Of a stretch of DNA of 64,000 nt, positions 10,933 through 21,135 are shown piece after piece (position 1 is the first letter of the stretch; each line of letters starts with the position of its first letter). The notes under the pieces are model-generated. The model was not told the origin of the DNA. It was given only the letters and a program-made list of their open reading frames with translations, and ran no database searches. The stretch spans positions 89,265 through 153,264 of the forward strand of contig SWBL01000093.1 of the NCBI GenBank assembly GCA_024195585.1, written 5' to 3'. The position numbers and the translations under genes were made by a program. This stretch comes from Aureobasidium sp. EXF-3400. Lineage: Eukaryota > Ascomycota > Dothideomycetes > Dothideales > Saccotheciaceae.

Positions 10933-11507
10933 TGTCGTTGGATGAGGATGATCCTCTTGTGGTGTTGATATCAAGTTGGTTTTCGGAGGAAAGTGACGCA
11001 AAAAGGGAAAGAAAAGCCGGCCGCATAGCTTATGGAGACGAGCCGAGCCGAGCAGCATGAAGCTCGACCGAAAGGGGTAATTGCTTATGCGTATCAAAAG
11101 CGTTGTCTATGCTCACGAGTCTGTCGCGTTCACGATGTTTTTGACCTCCTTTTCTGATTGAAGAAGAGATGTTCGTTCCGCGGCATAGAACTGAACGGCT
11201 CGACGATGACATCAGAGAGTTGCAGGACTGTGCTCATTCTCACTGCGATTGAGGGGTTCAAGAACGAGTGAAAGAGCGGCATCCAGTGAGTGAGCAGCAA
11301 CGGTGATGCTGCAGTAGTCTGCTTGCATTACGACAGGCTTTTCCAACTCCAACACATGAGTGGAGGTGCTAAAACAAGTCATGCGGTATGACTTCATTCG
11401 CGACTATCCTTACTCCCGAGTCCTATAAACATCTTCTTGCTGCCCATACAGTTGTTACTCCAAAGTTCATTCATACCATACTCTTCATCTTCAGGACCAC
11501 CTTCAAT
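10933..11507. promoter_or_regulatory. Divergent promoter region
   Basis: 575 bp between two divergent start codons (Lys-rich protein and small secreted protein). Small ORFs on both strands show no family features. No TATA box is evident close to either start. Confidence 0.35.
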
Positions 11508-12092
11508 ATGCATTTCTATCTGACTATCGCTGTGCTCGCCTTGCTTTGCGCAAGTGCACGAGCATATGACTATCTTGTAGTCACTGCATTGATCACGAAC
11601 GCGGCAAACGAATCGGTGCTCGAGTGTTGGCGATTTGCAACACCATTGGTTGATTCGTCGGAACCGGGTATTGCTGGTAGTCTGAGGTTCAACTTCAACG
11701 CCAGCAGTGCTTCCTACACTATCATTCCACCCAGATTCAATGGCAGCAGACACAACAGTCCCACTCCTCAGGTATGTTTTGACTCGACACCTTTACCGCT
11801 TTTCTTGTGCTTATGTCGATAGCTCGTTGCGTACACGTCTGGACTGGCACACATCTCATTGCCGTCGTCCAATGATCAAGCTTGGTTCATCGGAGGAAGC
11901 CAGGGTTTGCTTGTCGCTGCTGATACGACTGGGGAGGGCCATATTACCGAGTACCCATCCGAGCAGTACACATCAGTGGTGACCATTCCATTCCCTGATG
12001 GCATGGTACCTGCTCACGAGAAAGTATCGTCAGGAGCTTGCCACTTCAGCAGTATCGGAGGAAGATCGCTTCAGGACAGAACGTGGCACTAA
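11508..12092 (+). CDS. Small secreted protein of unknown function
   Basis: Two exons, 11508-11771 and 11823-12092, with a 51-bp phase-0 intron; 177 aa. A clean signal peptide (MHFYLTIAVLALLCASARA) precedes a small domain with mixed beta-type sequence, only two cysteines (ECWRF, SGACHF) and a few possible N-glycosylation sites. It resembles small secreted proteins common in plant-associated and saprobic fungi, but no enzyme motif is visible. I do not recognise a named family. The ATG at 11508 was chosen over an in-frame upstream ATG at 11388 because it starts directly with the signal peptide. Its stop lies 4 bp from the stop of GEP4 on the other strand. Confidence 0.78.
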
Positions 12093-12096
12093 GCAT

Positions 12097-12892
12097 TTAC
12101 TCAAACTGGTTTTGGGGAAATGGCGGAACGTAGCCACGGCGAGTGAGGAAGCCTGCAAGACTTCTCTCGAGTTTCACGAACTGTACATTATCAGTAACGT
12201 TATCACGACTTTTCATGAATTGACTTACAAGCCCTTTTTCTTCTACGACGCCGTCTCTGATCCAGAAACCGTATGAGCCCATCATGTTTGCCATCATTAC
12301 ATCAGTGAAAAGTCTGTCTCCTACGATGGCGACCTGGGATGGATGTGTGACTCCTGTGTCAGGAGCGTTTCGAAGATACGATAGCACATCAGGATGACAG
12401 CCAGGTTTCTGTAAGTTGAGTCAGCCAAAGTCAAGTTGGGTGATGACAACATACACACCTTTGTGTTATGTCTGAGCACTTTGACTCCAGTGTTCTTCTC
12501 CAATAGATCTGCTTCTGCTCCAGTAGGATCTGACAGAGTACCGGCAGAGTTTGACACTATCAACAAACGAGATCCAGGGTATGCTTTGCGGAGTTCTTCG
12601 AATCGTTCCTACTAGATGATTAGACACGCTCGACATTGTATTTATAACCATGAGGACATCGGTAACATACAGTGTAGGGCTTGTAGACCTCGTTTTCTTT
12701 TGGTACAGCAAAGCAATTGTCCTTGTCGAGCACGACAGCCCTAATATCTACCTTCTTCTCACCATCTACTTTGGTAAAAGCACGAGAAAGAGGAATTGGG
12801 AGATGGTTGAAAGTGGCCACAGTATGATGAGGCAAGCACAGGGATGGATCTCTGAAGAGCCTGAAGAAACTCAGTGTTCCCGATACGTTCAT
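12097..12892 (-). CDS. GEP4: Mitochondrial phosphatidylglycerophosphatase (GEP4 family)
   Basis: Three exons: 12671-12892, 12459-12608 and 12097-12408, with introns of 62 and 50 bp, all phase 0; 227 aa. GEP4 dephosphorylates phosphatidylglycerophosphate to phosphatidylglycerol in cardiolipin synthesis on the matrix side of the inner mitochondrial membrane. HAD-phosphatase motifs are present: motif I DKDNC with Asp56/Asp58, motif II in IVSNSAG, the Lys-containing KPGCHP, and motif IV GDRLFTDVMMAN. Length fits the family. The N-terminus resembles that of other GEP4 proteins (NVSGTLSFFRLFRDPSLCLPH). It is divergent from the SmD3 gene with only 264 bp between. Confidence 0.92.
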
Positions 12893-13156
12893 CTTGATAG
12901 TTGAAACCGTGTCAAAAAGATAATTGACAACGCCTTACTTGATCGTAGTCGTCGCCGATAGTTTAATGCCAAGACACAGTAAGCCAAGGCCGCGCTCCGC
13001 CAGAAGCTCATGCGCATCGCAGTTCCGACTGGCGACGACTTTGATTGCTCCCAATTCATTCGACCACGACTTTTTCTCTCGGCGCATTCATCCTACGGCT
13101 CTCACGCCCTCTCTGCTATCCTCCACATCACACGACACAGTCTACACACGTTAGCC

Positions 13157-13682
13157 ATGACTTCAACCATTGGAATCCCGATCAAGCTGCTCAACGAAGC
13201 AACCGTACGCGCATTTCCATCTTCTGTCGCATCGCGGAGAGCTCATGCTGATGGATATTATCACAGGGTCACATCGTTACCGTCGAAATCACATCTGGCA
13301 ATGTCTACCGTGGCAAGCTACTCGAAGGTGCGACCTCCAGCATCTAGTGGAAAAGAGAAAGAGACAGGACACTGACGACATGACAGCCGAAGACAACATG
13401 AACTGCCAACTCAGAGATATCACTGTCACAGCAAGAGATGGTCGCGTATCACATCTGGATCAGGTTTACATCAGAGGATCGCACGTCCGATACTTTATTG
13501 TTCCGGACATGTTGAGGTTGGTAGAGAGCAATCAAGCTAGACAGGAGCTATGCTGACAAGTCTACAACAGAAATGCGCCCATGTTCAGAGCAAGAAACGT
13601 GCGTGGAAGAGGTGTTGGTCTGGCCAGAGGTCGTGCCACTGTCATCAGAGCCAGAGGCCAAAGAGGTGGACCCCGTGGATAA
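13157..13682 (+). CDS. SMD3: Small nuclear ribonucleoprotein Sm D3
   Basis: Four exons: 13157-13204, 13267-13327, 13387-13516 and 13571-13682, with introns of 62, 59 and 54 bp; 116 aa. SmD3 is part of the heptameric Sm ring on spliceosomal U snRNAs. Sm1 ([20 protein letters not shown]) and Sm2 (the [17 protein letters not shown] segment) are both intact. The tail has several RG dipeptides ([11 protein letters not shown]), possible arginine methylation sites. The third intron uses the unusual donor GTTGGT, required to keep the frame through MLR|NAPMF. Very short exons are typical for this gene in filamentous fungi. Confidence 0.95.
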
Positions 13683-14025
13683 ATGGGAACGGAAAGCATC
13701 TTGTCTTGATCGCAAACACGAGAAAAGGAGAGAGCCATAAGATTCATGTCAGCAGAGTACTTTGGCTGTAGATATGTCGCTTCGCGTGGTGGAGTCAGCC
13801 AGGGTTGCATCTGGTAGCAGCACCCAGACACGGCGCAAAGGACTCGCACCAAGCCCGAAATCTTGAGTCACTTCCACGGCCCCTACAGACAGGCGCAGAA
13901 GGAAAGGACGACTCACATTAGACACGAGTCACGTGGTTGGCTGATGAAATAAACAATTCCAAGCTCTCTCTCTCCAGCTTTGACTTTCCCTTCATTTCTC
14001 CATATCTCTCTATCGTATTGTGAAC
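13683..14025. promoter_or_regulatory. Intergenic, SMD3 3' / Irc6-like promoter
   Basis: 343 bp. A palindromic CACGTG E-box lies at 13930-13935, about 90 bp upstream of the next ATG; it could bind a bHLH factor, but one hexamer is weak evidence. Nothing else is seen. Confidence 0.35.
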
Positions 14026-15018
14026 ATGCACTTGCCAGAAACAGCAATGGAGATCAAACACCCACGTCGCATACTCGTCCTAGGCAGACCAGACAGCGAC
14101 ATTTCTCGCGTCGTCAAAGGTAAACACTTCTCCTCCTCCGTGTACCTCCACACATTTAACGGTAGTGTAGGCTCATCAATGCGATAGATCTGACGGGCTC
14201 TGCACCCACCCCGGACCCATCTACGGGCTCACTCGCCGGGGTAACTCACGAGTGGACCGTCAAGACTCCGTACTACACAGCCGCCATCCCCATCTGGATC
14301 GATGAAATCACCGACGTCGACGCCTGGAGGGCCGAATTCTTGAAACCCGAGGCCAAAGAGGTTGTCGATGCCTTGGGCGCATGGATCTACTGTTTCGACA
14401 ACGGAAAGCAAGAGTCGGGAGATGAAGTCACCATTCCTGAAGACGTGGAGAAGACCATGAAGGCCGTGAGCGAGGTGGTGGAGAGGGCTTGTGGTATGAT
14501 GTGGGATGGTACGCGACTTGCCGTCGACCTCACATCTTCCAACAAAGACAAATCTACCGTTGTAGCTGAAGAGCTAGGTCTGGATCTTGGGTTCGAGTAT
14601 ATTCACATCGATGCGACAGGCAAGAACGAATACGGAGAAAAGCTCGGTCTAGAGAGGGCGAAAGAGGCACTTGAAGCAAACGAATGGTCTGCGTCGGCCA
14701 TCGGAGATGAAGATGATGAGGAGGGAATTGGAGGCATGGATGATGAGCAAGTACAAATGAATGCTGAGCTTTGGGGTTTGAAGGCCTCTTTGCTGGATCC
14801 GGACAACGAAGGAGATGAGAATGAAGGAAGTGCTTTACAGCTTGAAAGCGTGGAACAGATGATGAGTCAATTGATGGCTATCAAAGGTACGATGAAAGCA
14901 TGATGTTTCTGCGAACAGTGCTAATGACATGACAGAGACTACTGCTGGTATGCCAGAGAACGAGCGGAAGAGGTATGCTGCTCGAGCTGTTGACGATCTT
15001 ATGAAGAACTTTGATTGA
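14026..15018 (+). CDS. Irc6 / p34 (AAGAB)-like adaptin-binding protein
   Basis: Three exons: 14026-14119, 14188-14886 and 14936-15018, with introns of 68 and 49 bp; 291 aa. The family (yeast Irc6, mammalian p34/AAGAB) has a GTPase-like fold and helps assemble AP-1/AP-2 clathrin adaptors. Seen here: a beta-strand plus glycine loop at the N-terminus (RRILVLGRPDSDIS), a middle strand with DALGAWIYCFDNGKQ, an acidic linker (GDEDDEEGIGG), and a C-terminal helix ending ERKRYAARAVDDLMKNFD. The C-terminal helix and the layout match p34/Irc6 proteins. The assignment rests on overall pattern rather than a catalytic motif. Confidence 0.65.
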
Positions 15019-15484
15019 GGCGGAGGAATATATGAAACTCTATGGAGTTCAATGATGATAAGCAACTAACGACACGCCGATATGTATCTGCTCTATAACA
15101 TCCAACACTCGTCCATAGTCGAGGCTTTGGAAGTGCAATGATGATGGTTTCAGATATAAGGCGTCCACGCTTCGGGATCGATGAGTGCCCGAAATCTTGA
15201 CACGACCCTCAAAATCCGACATTGGGACATGTTCTTTTTGTACACAGCGTAATGAGGTGTCTTTGTTCAGAGTGAAGATGTGCCTGTCCATCTTGAACGA
15301 CAATCACATGCATGCGCGGAGTTTAGGCTCAAAAGCCGACCCCGCGTTCTGGGACAGGTGCATGGCGCGCACAGACAACAACAAACAGTTGAAGTCGTCG
15401 CGACTGACACTTTTTTGATCAACCGCGACTCGACAAGATATTCATACACAATCACTGAATTTATAGAACGCTGTACATCTGGCA
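15019..15484. promoter_or_regulatory. Upstream region of coiled-coil gene
   Basis: 466 bp between tandem genes. No gene or clear site is seen. Confidence 0.3.
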
Positions 15485-18094
15485 ATGTTGTCGTCGCCGC
15501 CTCCGCCTGCGCCGCCACCGCACCGCAATGCCCACGGTGATGAGCCCGATCAAACTCAATATTCTCTGGATCTGGACGCTTTGAACCTCGATGATGAACC
15601 CAGCGCTCTGGACTCGCCCAGCGTCCATCGCGTTGTTGACAAGATCCATAGTGATGACATCGATGGTCCGACAGACTTTACTGTCAATCTAGCCAAATAC
15701 TTCAGAGGGACTCCACGTAAACAACCACTACCGGCATGGGAAGAGCAGCAAGATCTGTTTGACGAGACGACCGCAGACTTTTTGACAAACTCTTCGCCAG
15801 ATCCCTCTCACAGGTTCGATCGCAGTACTCAGAGCGAATCTGGTGCAACCGACACGACCCCTCGTCATGACCAAGGTGCCCTGGAAGACCCAAGAAAGAA
15901 CATACTACAGCCCACCGTCGAGGACTATCACTCCGAGCTCACACCTGGTCGTCCTGCTTCTGCCAACCTCATTCCCGATGCTGCTCAACGACGATCATAC
16001 TCTACTTCGCGCCTGCGCCAGTCTCAGAACCAGAGACCCTCGAGTCCTCCCACCATCGACTCTATGCGATCAACCATGGCCTACTTCGACAGCACACCCA
16101 ATCAGAAACCCCATAGTCTATATCAGGAGTTGCAGAAGTTGCGCGCACTCAATGAATCCCTACAGACTCAGCTCGACACGGAACGCGCCTCTCGCCAGTA
16201 CCAGCGATCTGATCGCTCACAGAGCAGAGGTCGTTCTGAGGATGCAAATGAGTTGAAGTCGCTACAGAATGGGCTGAAACGCTTGCGCGAGCAGTCTCAA
16301 AGCCATCAGAGCCAAATGCAACAACTTCGATCTGATCTGGAACAATCAAAGGCAAACGAGAAGGATGCTGTTAAGCTTGCAGAGGATCGCGCAAAAGAGT
16401 TGGATCAGATGCACGATAGTGAGGATGCTGAGATACACAACTTGCAAGTTCAACTTGGTCAGGCTCGTGATGCTGAGCGGCAAACACACAGTTCGCTCGA
16501 CAAAGTCAAGGATGAGCTCAAAGCAAGAGACAGCCTTCTTGCAGATGTCCAGAGTCAGCTGAAGCAATCGCAAGCCAATCTTCGAGAAACTGAGAATGAT
16601 ATGCAAGACCTGAAGACTTGGAACGAGGATCAGCGCAAAGCAAAGACCAATGAGCTTGAACGTGTGCAACGGGAATTGGCTGACGCACGAAGAGAAATTG
16701 AACAGGCGAAAGATGACCAGGAGGAGGATGTTGCCATCAAGTGGTCCAAGGTCGACACGGATGATACACCCCTATCATCTGGAAAGCAAGAAGAACTCGA
16801 ACGCCAGATCGCAAGTCTGCAGGCTCAGCTGGATGATATGCGCAAGACAATCGACGTCAAGGACAAACTCATCGCAGACCTCAAGTCTCAAATCAAGGAC
16901 GACTTGACTAGCGATAATCTCAAGAGACAGCTACAGGAAGCTCAAGATGCACTCGAAGCCAAGGAGAAGGCCGTACAGGCTGCTCATGAAGATGCCGATA
17001 CGAAAGCAGCAGACATGACTCGAGGACTCGCACAACAACTGCAGCAAGCAAACCAGCGACTTGCAGCTTACGAGGCCGAGAAGAATCACAGCAACGCAGA
17101 TACAACCATGGGACAACTAGAAATACAGCTACAAAAAGCACGAGGCGAACTCGACTCTGCCCTGCAGCAACATGCCTCCGACAAAAACGCATGGGCAAGA
17201 GCAGACAGCGAAGCCCAGCAATCCCAAGGCAACATATACTCCCAGCTGAAAAAAGAGCAAGAGACCCGCAAAAAGGCTCACGAAGAGATCCGTTCTTTGC
17301 GAGAAGAGTTAGACATACTCCAACACTTCTCGCGCATCGAAGACAAGACATCCTCTTCGACACCACTCTCAACACAACATCTCGCCGACTCCCTCCGCAA
17401 AGACCTTCAAGCTTTAAAATCCACACTCGAGTCCCAGCAAAAACAACATCATGAAGAGATAGAACGGCTTCGTAACTCCTGGACTGCAGCAACACCATCA
17501 CCACAATCTGACTCTGCAGCTTTGCAAACCCTACGAGCAGAACACCATCGCACAATTTCACTCATCGAAGAAGGAATGGCTAGCCTCCGTACCTCTCGCG
17601 ATACCCTATCTTTGCGCGAAAATGAACTCACCACCACCCTCTCTTCCACTCAAGCAGAATTGCAAACTGCCACAAATTCACTGGTCCTCATTGAAGCAGA
17701 TCTAGCCGCCAAGACTTCTGAACTTTCAACTCTTGCTCTTTCTTCTTCAACTCTGGAACAGAAACTTCTTGCCTCAACAACAGAACTTGCAGCAGCAAAA
17801 ACAGAATTATCAGACCTCCACGCACTGAATTCAGATTTCGACGCAAAGGTATCTGTAACCCTCAACAAAAGAGAAGAGTTCTGGAGGAATAAAGTTAAAG
17901 TGTTGAAAGCAAGGGTGGCGGAATTGGAGAGTGAGAGAAAGGGTATGGTGAAGGCATTGATGGGATATTGGGGTAGAGAAGAATTTGGTGGTGAGGAAGT
18001 GTATGATTTTGTGGATGATTGTGAGGATGCAGGAGATGGTAAAGGGAAAGAGGGCAAGAATCAGAAGTTTAGGTATAGGTTTGCTGGGAGGTGA
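15485..18094 (+). CDS. Long coiled-coil protein, possibly cytoskeletal or spindle-pole
   Basis: Intronless, 869 aa. After a Pro-rich start (SSPPPPAPPPH), a short conserved-looking patch DIDGPTDFTVNLAKYFRGT occurs at about residues 59-77. A disordered Ser/Arg/Gln region follows to about residue 200. From about 215 to about 840 there is near-continuous coiled coil (ELQKLRALNESLQTQLDTER onward, dense in Leu/Glu/Gln/Lys heptads). The end is basic (KFRYRFAGR). Similar layouts occur in fungal spindle-pole, septal and microtubule-organising proteins, and I recall the GPTDFT-type patch from fungal hypothetical proteins, but no named family can be assigned. The lack of introns is notable for a gene this long. 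Confidence 0.75.
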   Translation: MLSSPPPPAPPPHRNAHGDEPDQTQYSLDLDALNLDDEPSALDSPSVHRVVDKIHSDDIDGPTDFTVNLAKYFRGTPRKQPLPAWEEQQDLFDETTADFLTNSSPDPSHRFDRSTQSESGATDTTPRHDQGALEDPRKNILQPTVEDYHSELTPGRPASANLIPDAAQRRSYSTSRLRQSQNQRPSSPPTIDSMRSTMAYFDSTPNQKPHSLYQELQKLRALNESLQTQLDTERASRQYQRSDRSQSRGRSEDANELKSLQNGLKRLREQSQSHQSQMQQLRSDLEQSKANEKDAVKLAEDRAKELDQMHDSEDAEIHNLQVQLGQARDAERQTHSSLDKVKDELKARDSLLADVQSQLKQSQANLRETENDMQDLKTWNEDQRKAKTNELERVQRELADARREIEQAKDDQEEDVAIKWSKVDTDDTPLSSGKQEELERQIASLQAQLDDMRKTIDVKDKLIADLKSQIKDDLTSDNLKRQLQEAQDALEAKEKAVQAAHEDADTKAADMTRGLAQQLQQANQRLAAYEAEKNHSNADTTMGQLEIQLQKARGELDSALQQHASDKNAWARADSEAQQSQGNIYSQLKKEQETRKKAHEEIRSLREELDILQHFSRIEDKTSSSTPLSTQHLADSLRKDLQALKSTLESQQKQHHEEIERLRNSWTAATPSPQSDSAALQTLRAEHHRTISLIEEGMASLRTSRDTLSLRENELTTTLSSTQAELQTATNSLVLIEADLAAKTSELSTLALSSSTLEQKLLASTTELAAAKTELSDLHALNSDFDAKVSVTLNKREEFWRNKVKVLKARVAELESERKGMVKALMGYWGREEFGGEEVYDFVDDCEDAGDGKGKEGKNQKFRYRFAGR

Positions 18095-18882
18095 GAGGGG
18101 GTTGGAGAGGCAGGGTGGTTATGAATTCATGACTGAATGGGATGTATCTTTCGCCGTTACTTTACTCTATGGGCGTATGCAATTTGCAACAATCATGACG
18201 ATACAGCGAGAGTTGGGGTCGTGAGAGCAGATGAAGCGGCCGCTGAGTAGAGCAGCAAATTGGATGGATTTGGAGGTTTTGCGTTCTGAGGGTGTCGAAG
18301 TCGAAGGAGCCGACGATGATGGAGGTGAATTGTTTTCAGCCTGAGATTACCTTTTCTGTTTCTGATCTGATGACTAGGGAATCGAAAGGAGGAAAAAACA
18401 AGATACTTGCACTGGTGATGGCGGAATCAGGTACATGAGCACCCAAAACTATCTATAGGTGTTGAGTGACTTCGCATAAAGTCTTCAGATATCGCATTCC
18501 ACAGTCGACTAGATCAAAAGTTCAATAGCTCGATCTTTCTTCAAGATAAATGTAAACAGACCAGAAAAAGACTGACAGATTGATGTTAAGAAAGGAATAT
18601 TGAGTATTTCTTGCAAACTTGCAGCTAAAAGCTTTGTGGGTATATATCAAGAAAAACAACAAAAAAATCGGTTGTTTTTGAGGAGAAGAGAGCAAGCAAG
18701 AATCAGAATAAAAACGCCCCAAACCCCTAGACATTAGCGTAAAAACACAATGCCAGCAAAGCGTATTTGGTAATGGTGAGAAACAAATCCTGGAAACATC
18801 CACAAGGGCAGGATGAACTTCCGAGACGCAATCCAAACGAAAAGCGTAGTGGTCCGATGAGGCACAGAGATGTTGAGTCTTC
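18095..18882. other. Convergent 3' intergenic region
   Basis: 788 bp between the stops of the coiled-coil and F-box/LRR genes; probably the two 3' UTRs. A minus-strand ORF running through 18522-19253 is a shadow overlapping the F-box/LRR exon. No repeat or RNA gene is seen. Confidence 0.4.
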
Positions 18883-20774
18883 TCATCGCCATAGATCCTG
18901 TCGACTGCCAGCACGCTTATGACCACCACTGCCCTCAGAACCAGGAATCTTCGGTGGAGGCTTGAGCCAACTGCCACGGCTCCCAATACCACCAGCGCTG
19001 CTGCCAACACTGGTACCCATGGTAGCCAGAGCAGCAAGAGCACCACCTCCACGGCCAGGACTGCTACTGCCCCAGCTGCGAGATTCGTGGCCGGCTGATG
19101 ATCGCGGTCGTGTTTCTTCTTGTGGAAGTGCCAGGAAACCGCCATACCCGTTTCCGACAATGACACTTTTGCGTGCGTCGCCGCCGAAACCGCCTTGTGC
19201 CCATTGAGGACCAAGGCCACGAGCGGAACCGTATGAGCTTTGCGGACGTCCACTGCTAGCTGACCGGTTACGGCCGTGTGACGGAGGTGGTGGTTGGTAA
19301 GCTGTAAAGGCCCATTCTACCTCATCTAGACCCTTAGAGAAGACTTCAAGAGGCTGGTGCAAGCCACGTGGAGGGTTCATGGCTCCAACGACACTCTGGC
19401 GCTGATTACCGCCACCATCCATGAAGGGTGTGGGAGGTGCAGGTAGTAACATGATCTCAGCAAAATCGGGATCACGAACGTAGAGCTGCGAAAGAGCTGG
19501 TAAACCATTGGCATGTAGCGACTGAGCCAGATATGCGTAATATGAAGCAGCGGGTTTTTGTAGGCCATGGGCATCTTCTGAATCCGTGAGTTCGAAATGG
19601 AGGACTTTGAGAGAGATGGACTCGAGAGGTGGCAAGTCGTTGAGCGAGAGAGCGAGAGAGTTGGAGACGGTTTCGATGATGGAGAGGGAGTGCAGAGAGG
19701 AAGCGTCGAACAAGAATTGGTGTAGGTGGACAGGGTCGATACCAGTGCCGTTCAGTGAAAGGTCGTACAGGGTGTTGCGGTTGAGTGGTTTTTCGAAGTA
19801 GATGCCCATACCCTCGGCGGTGATTCTAGGAGTATTTTCCAAGGCTAGCGTGTGCAGAGCAGGGAAGTCTGGGAGCATGGGAGATTGGTAGAAGATGGTG
19901 TCGTCCAGCCACGGCAGGTCGGTCATTGTGAGTTCGCGCAGAGCTGGTAGGGAACCGAGAACAATACGCAGCGTGCTAGGCTCAACGTGAATACCCGAGA
20001 TCTCGATGATCTCCAGCGATTGCCAGTTGCGACGTGCGAGCTGCTCGAACGAGCCTTCTGAGCCTTGTCTGTAACTCATCTTGCGAATATCGGGACAGCG
20101 TGCCTGTAGCTCATGGACCAAAGGCATGCAGTTCGGATCGCCATTGAAAGCTCCATCAGGCAGATCAACGTATTTCAAGTTGGGCAGGACGGATATGGTG
20201 CGGGCAAGGTCGGCCTTTGCTGTTTCTCGCGTCATGTATGGTAGCTTGAGCATAGTCACGCCGTGTCCCAGGTTGGGGTTTTCTCGTACGGTACGGCAGA
20301 ATAGCGCCAGTCTGATGGTGGGAACGTCGCCAGACTCGATGGGGGCCTTAAGGAATGTCTTCTTCTGTCTCTTCTCGGCGAGAATCTCCTCAAGCTCGCA
20401 GTAGTGGACGGCATCGATACGGACGCTGCTGTACCTGGACAGAGGTCAGTCCTGTAATATGCCGTTGTAAAAAGAGCTTACAAGACAGTGGCAGCGGCGT
20501 TATACCATCGGCGGCAGACTTGACCTGCCTTGGCCAAATCTCTCAAGTCGCACAACATACACCCCTCGCCGATGGTGGACCTCTCACTAGGCTCGTATGT
20601 CGTGTCTTGGGTATGCGGCGCGACCTGCACCATGATCTTTGTGAGAATGTCATTGGGGAGTTTGGCAGCAAAGTCACGTCCAGGTCGAACAGCAAGGGGA
20701 GATCTTTTCGGACTGTTATTGCTGCTTTCGTGCTTGTTATGTGACTTTGCGCGAAGATGCTTGAAGAAGCCCAT
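18883..20774 (-). CDS. F-box protein with leucine-rich repeats
   Basis: Two exons, 20482-20774 and 18883-20434, with a 47-bp phase-2 intron; 614 aa. The N-terminus carries the F-box helix pattern KLPNDILTKIMVQVAP...DLAKAGQVCRRWYNAAATVLY, which would bind Skp1 in an SCF ubiquitin ligase. RNI-like leucine-rich repeats follow at about 150-400 (LPNLKYVDLPDG, LEIIEISGIHV, LRELTMTDLPWL, LHTLALENTPRI, LYDLSLNGTGI). The last approximately 130 residues are disordered, Gly/Ser/Arg rich. The substrate is unknown. CAND1, the exchange factor for SCF receptors, is in the same window, but adjacency is not implied. The start was set by MGFFKHLRAKS, common in this type of fungal F-box protein. Confidence 0.82.
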
Positions 20775-21135
20775 GACTGCGGCTCTGTCTTTTCGCGTAG
20801 CCTGGAGTTGATTGAAGTTTAGGAGGGAGCGCGTCTCTCAGAAAGCCATCTTCCTCAGATACAGAGAGGATTGCCACGGACCACTCACAGGTGGTTGCAC
20901 CTGGAAATACCGATACGCGCGCCAGCCCCTTTTCCATTCCTCGTAACAAACCCCCGCACCACGCCAACCCTGTTCCTGTCTGGCCGGTGTCAGTCTGAGA
21001 CGCTGCGCACGGACCCAAACCTTGACACGTCGACCCTCCGACACGTTTCAACGTTTGAAACATGACAAACAAGACCATAGGAAGACGGTGTATTTCATGG
21101 CATCGCTACTCGTGCCACCATGCTCTACCAGGCTA
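20775..21135. promoter_or_regulatory. F-box gene promoter / SYG1 3' region
   Basis: 361 bp between two minus-strand genes. It should hold the promoter of the F-box gene and the SYG1 terminator. No clear TATA or repeat. Confidence 0.3.

Noticed and set aside
16920..17561. 213-codon ORF antisense to the coiled-coil gene
   Set aside because: Antisense to a strongly periodic coiled-coil coding sequence, which often creates long Leu/Ser/Cys-rich shadow frames.
18522..19253. 243-codon minus-strand ORF
   Set aside because: It overlaps the F-box/LRR exon in another frame and has hydrophobic but incoherent composition; a shadow.
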